Source of the DNA: RFTU01 sp032122355
GTDB taxonomy: Bacteria; Pseudomonadota; Gammaproteobacteria; Burkholderiales; Burkholderiaceae_C
Length of the DNA stretch: 9,333 nt
Assembly (NCBI GenBank): GCA_032122355.1
Contig: JAUMCS010000078.1
Span: 1 to 9,333 of the forward strand
Direction: 5' to 3'
Shown: piece by piece, positions 7,784 through 9,333 of the stretch
Layout of the letters: every line of letters starts with the position of its first letter
How positions within the stretch are numbered: position 1 is the first letter of the stretch
The notes under the pieces: model-generated
The model's database searches: none
The model's input: only the letters and a program-made list of their open reading frames with translations
Told to the model about the DNA's origin: nothing
Program-made: the position numbers and the translations under genes

Positions 7784-9333
7784 TTTCATACATTTACGCA
7801 CTCACTCTGAATTTTCCATCATCGATGGAATTTTACGCATCGACGATGCGGTTGACGCCGCACGCGCAGACTCACAACCCGCATTAGCGCTAACGGATTT
7901 TTCGAATCTTTTTGGAGCCATCAAGTTTTACCAAGCTTGCCGCAGTCGTGGGATTAAGCCCATTATCGGTGCTGATGTTTGGCTTGAGCCGCTCTCTGCC
8001 AATGATAAACAGCCCAGTCGATTGCTTTTGCTTGCACAAAACGAACTAGGCTATCACCATTTGTGCCAACTTTTGGCCAACGCTTGGACGGCCAATATTC
8101 ATCGTCAGCAAGCCTGGGTGAAGTGGGAATGGTTAGAAAACTGGGGTGATGGCTTAATTGCCTTATCAGGTGCCGAAAATGGTGCCATAGGTATGGCAAT
8201 TAGCGCTGGGGATCAGGCACGAGCTAAACAGATAGCACAACGCTTGACTGGGCTGTTTTCAGGTCGATTTTATATAGAGGTGCAGCGCGCAGGATTGGCT
8301 CACCAAGAGGCTTATATTCAAGCGGTAGTGCCATTGGCCGTTGATTTGGCTTTGCCGGTGGTGGCAACGCATCCTGTTCAGTTTGCTCAACCCGAGGATT
8401 TTGAAGCTCATGAAGCGCGCGTCTGTATTGCTGAAGGGGAGACTTTATCTAACCCCAAACGAACTAAGCGCTTTACGGCTGAACAATACCTCAAAACTCA
8501 AGCGGAAATGGCCTCATTGTTTGCTGATTTACCCGAGGCACTGAGCAACACAGAGCGTATTGCTCAACGTTGTAACTTAAGCCTTGTTCTGGGTAAACCG
8601 CAGTTGCCTAACTTCCCCACACCCATGTTGGCTGATGGTACGCCTATGCCTATGGGGGATTTCTTCCGGCAATCATCTTTACAAGGGCTTGAACGTAGAC
8701 TGGCTCATATCTACCCCAATGAATCCAAACGTGAGCAGGAACGCCCCCGTTATGTTGAGCGTTTAGAGTTTGAAATTGCAACCATTCTCAAAATGGGTTT
8801 TCCGGGCTATTTTTTAATCGTTGCAGATTTTATTGAGTGGGCCAAAAATAATGGGTGTCCGGTTGGCCCTGGGCGGGGGTCAGGGGCGGGTTCATTGGTG
8901 GCCTATGCCTTAGGTATTACAGACCTTGATCCTTTGCGCTATCAATTGCTGTTTGAGCGGTTCTTAAACCCCGATCGGGTTTCTATGCCTGATTTTGACG
9001 TGGATTTTTGCCAGGGCAATCGTGATCGGGTGATTGAATATGTGAAGCTCAAATATGGGCGGGAAGCGGTGAGCCAAATTGCCACTTTCGGTACGATGGC
9101 CGCTAAAGCGGCTTTGCGTGACGTGGGTCGAGTGCTCGGTATGTCCTATGGCCATGTCGATTCGATTGCAAAGCTGATACCTGCGCCTCCAGGTAAATCC
9201 GTGACTCTTGCCCAAGTACCCGAGAATCCCGATAGTGGCGTCATTTACGCTCGCAAAGAAGCCCCCGAATTAGAGCAACGTGAAGCCGCTGAAGAAGAAG
9301 TGGCAGAGTTGCTTTCACTGGCCATGCGTGTGG
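7779..9333 (+). CDS. DNA polymerase III alpha subunit (DnaE1), N-terminal part, cut by window end
   Basis: The replicative polymerase catalytic subunit. 518 codons are present of a family length near 1,150-1,170; the reading frame is open from ATG 7779 to the window edge. The PHP domain fills about residues 1-270, starting with HLRTHSEFS; its metal-site HxH is R7-T-H9 and the later TDH is TDF, the same degenerate pattern as E. coli, so PHP proofreading is not expected and a separate DnaQ exonuclease would be needed. The palm follows: GPGRGSGAGS 363-372, and catalytic Asp405 and Asp407 in MPDFDVDF (E. coli Asp401/Asp403). The SQIATFGTMAAKAALRDVGRVLG block comes next. The third catalytic Asp, fingers and beta-clamp motif lie beyond the window. 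The start is 34 bases after the permease stop with only a poor ribosome site (GTCGGG abutting the ATG). Not DnaE2, which is an error-prone paralogue usually found beside imuB. Confidence 0.96.
   Translation, partial: MSFIHLRTHSEFSIIDGILRIDDAVDAARADSQPALALTDFSNLFGAIKFYQACRSRGIKPIIGADVWLEPLSANDKQPSRLLLLAQNELGYHHLCQLLANAWTANIHRQQAWVKWEWLENWGDGLIALSGAENGAIGMAISAGDQARAKQIAQRLTGLFSGRFYIEVQRAGLAHQEAYIQAVVPLAVDLALPVVATHPVQFAQPEDFEAHEARVCIAEGETLSNPKRTKRFTAEQYLKTQAEMASLFADLPEALSNTERIAQRCNLSLVLGKPQLPNFPTPMLADGTPMPMGDFFRQSSLQGLERRLAHIYPNESKREQERPRYVERLEFEIATILKMGFPGYFLIVADFIEWAKNNGCPVGPGRGSGAGSLVAYALGITDLDPLRYQLLFERFLNPDRVSMPDFDVDFCQGNRDRVIEYVKLKYGREAVSQIATFGTMAAKAALRDVGRVLGMSYGHVDSIAKLIPAPPGKSVTLAQVPENPDSGVIYARKEAPELEQREAAEEEVAELLSLAMRV
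7814..7830 (+). repeat. Inverted repeat in dnaE codons 12-18
   Basis: TTCCATC (7814-7820) and GATGGAA (7824-7830) form a perfect 7-bp inverted repeat around a 3-nt loop, followed by TTTT at 7831-7834. The stem has only three G-C pairs, so it is a weak terminator or attenuator candidate at best. It may simply reflect the conserved protein sequence S-I-I-D-G-I. Confidence 0.3.
7836..7850 (+). repeat. GC-rich palindrome in dnaE codons 20-24
   Basis: CGCATCG (7836-7842) is the reverse complement of CGATGCG (7844-7850), centred on A7843. As RNA it would fold as a 5-bp stem (CGCAT/ATGCG) with a 5-nt loop. It lies directly after the preceding inverted repeat, and may be chance or part of a structured 5' end of the dnaE message. 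Confidence 0.3.

Noticed and set aside
7771..7887. ATG at 7771 opening a 38-codon frame overlapping the dnaE start
   Set aside because: The translation resembles nothing, and the overlapping frame from 7779 encodes conserved DnaE sequence from its first residues. It is a shadow, although a short upstream-start effect cannot be excluded.

Overview
The window reads as chromosome of a Betaproteobacterium, most likely order Burkholderiales. This is judged from protein similarity recalled by eye (Atm1-type exporter, DnaE1, single-domain SppA, long-form Psd) and from a base composition around the mid to high 40s % GC. Genus cannot be settled from this sequence. Every protein gene lies on the + strand and the genes are tightly packed; the only minus-strand gene is a tRNA at the left end.

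Layout. Bases 1-186 hold no gene I can defend and are somewhat richer in GC than the rest. A complete tRNA-Phe(GAA) with encoded CCA lies at 187-262 on the minus strand. The + strand run then begins: an Atm1/HMT1-type ABC half-transporter (371-2242), a LysR-family regulator closest to the HypT (YjiE) branch (2291-3211), a single-domain signal peptide peptidase SppA (3271-4233), phosphatidylserine decarboxylase Psd (4241-5116), a large FtsX/YbbP-type permease broken by a 44-N assembly gap (5109-7744), and the first 518 codons of the replicative DNA polymerase III alpha subunit DnaE (7779 to window end).

How the genes relate. Gaps are 48, 59 and 8 bases, then an 8-base overlap, then 34 bases. 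No convincing intrinsic terminator is visible between 371 and the end, so one long transcript or a few overlapping ones is plausible. The middle of the run concerns the envelope: membrane protein and signal peptide turnover (SppA), phosphatidylethanolamine synthesis (Psd) and an FtsX-type permease. The first two genes suggest sulfur/iron or redox homeostasis. DnaE is the housekeeping replicase.

I see no CRISPR array, insertion sequence, phage, toxin system or clearly new system. The points most worth checking are the HypT-like regulator beside the Atm1-type exporter, the His/Ser-rich N-terminus of that exporter, hairpins around the dnaE start, the missing ATPase partner of the permease, and the out-of-frame N gap.
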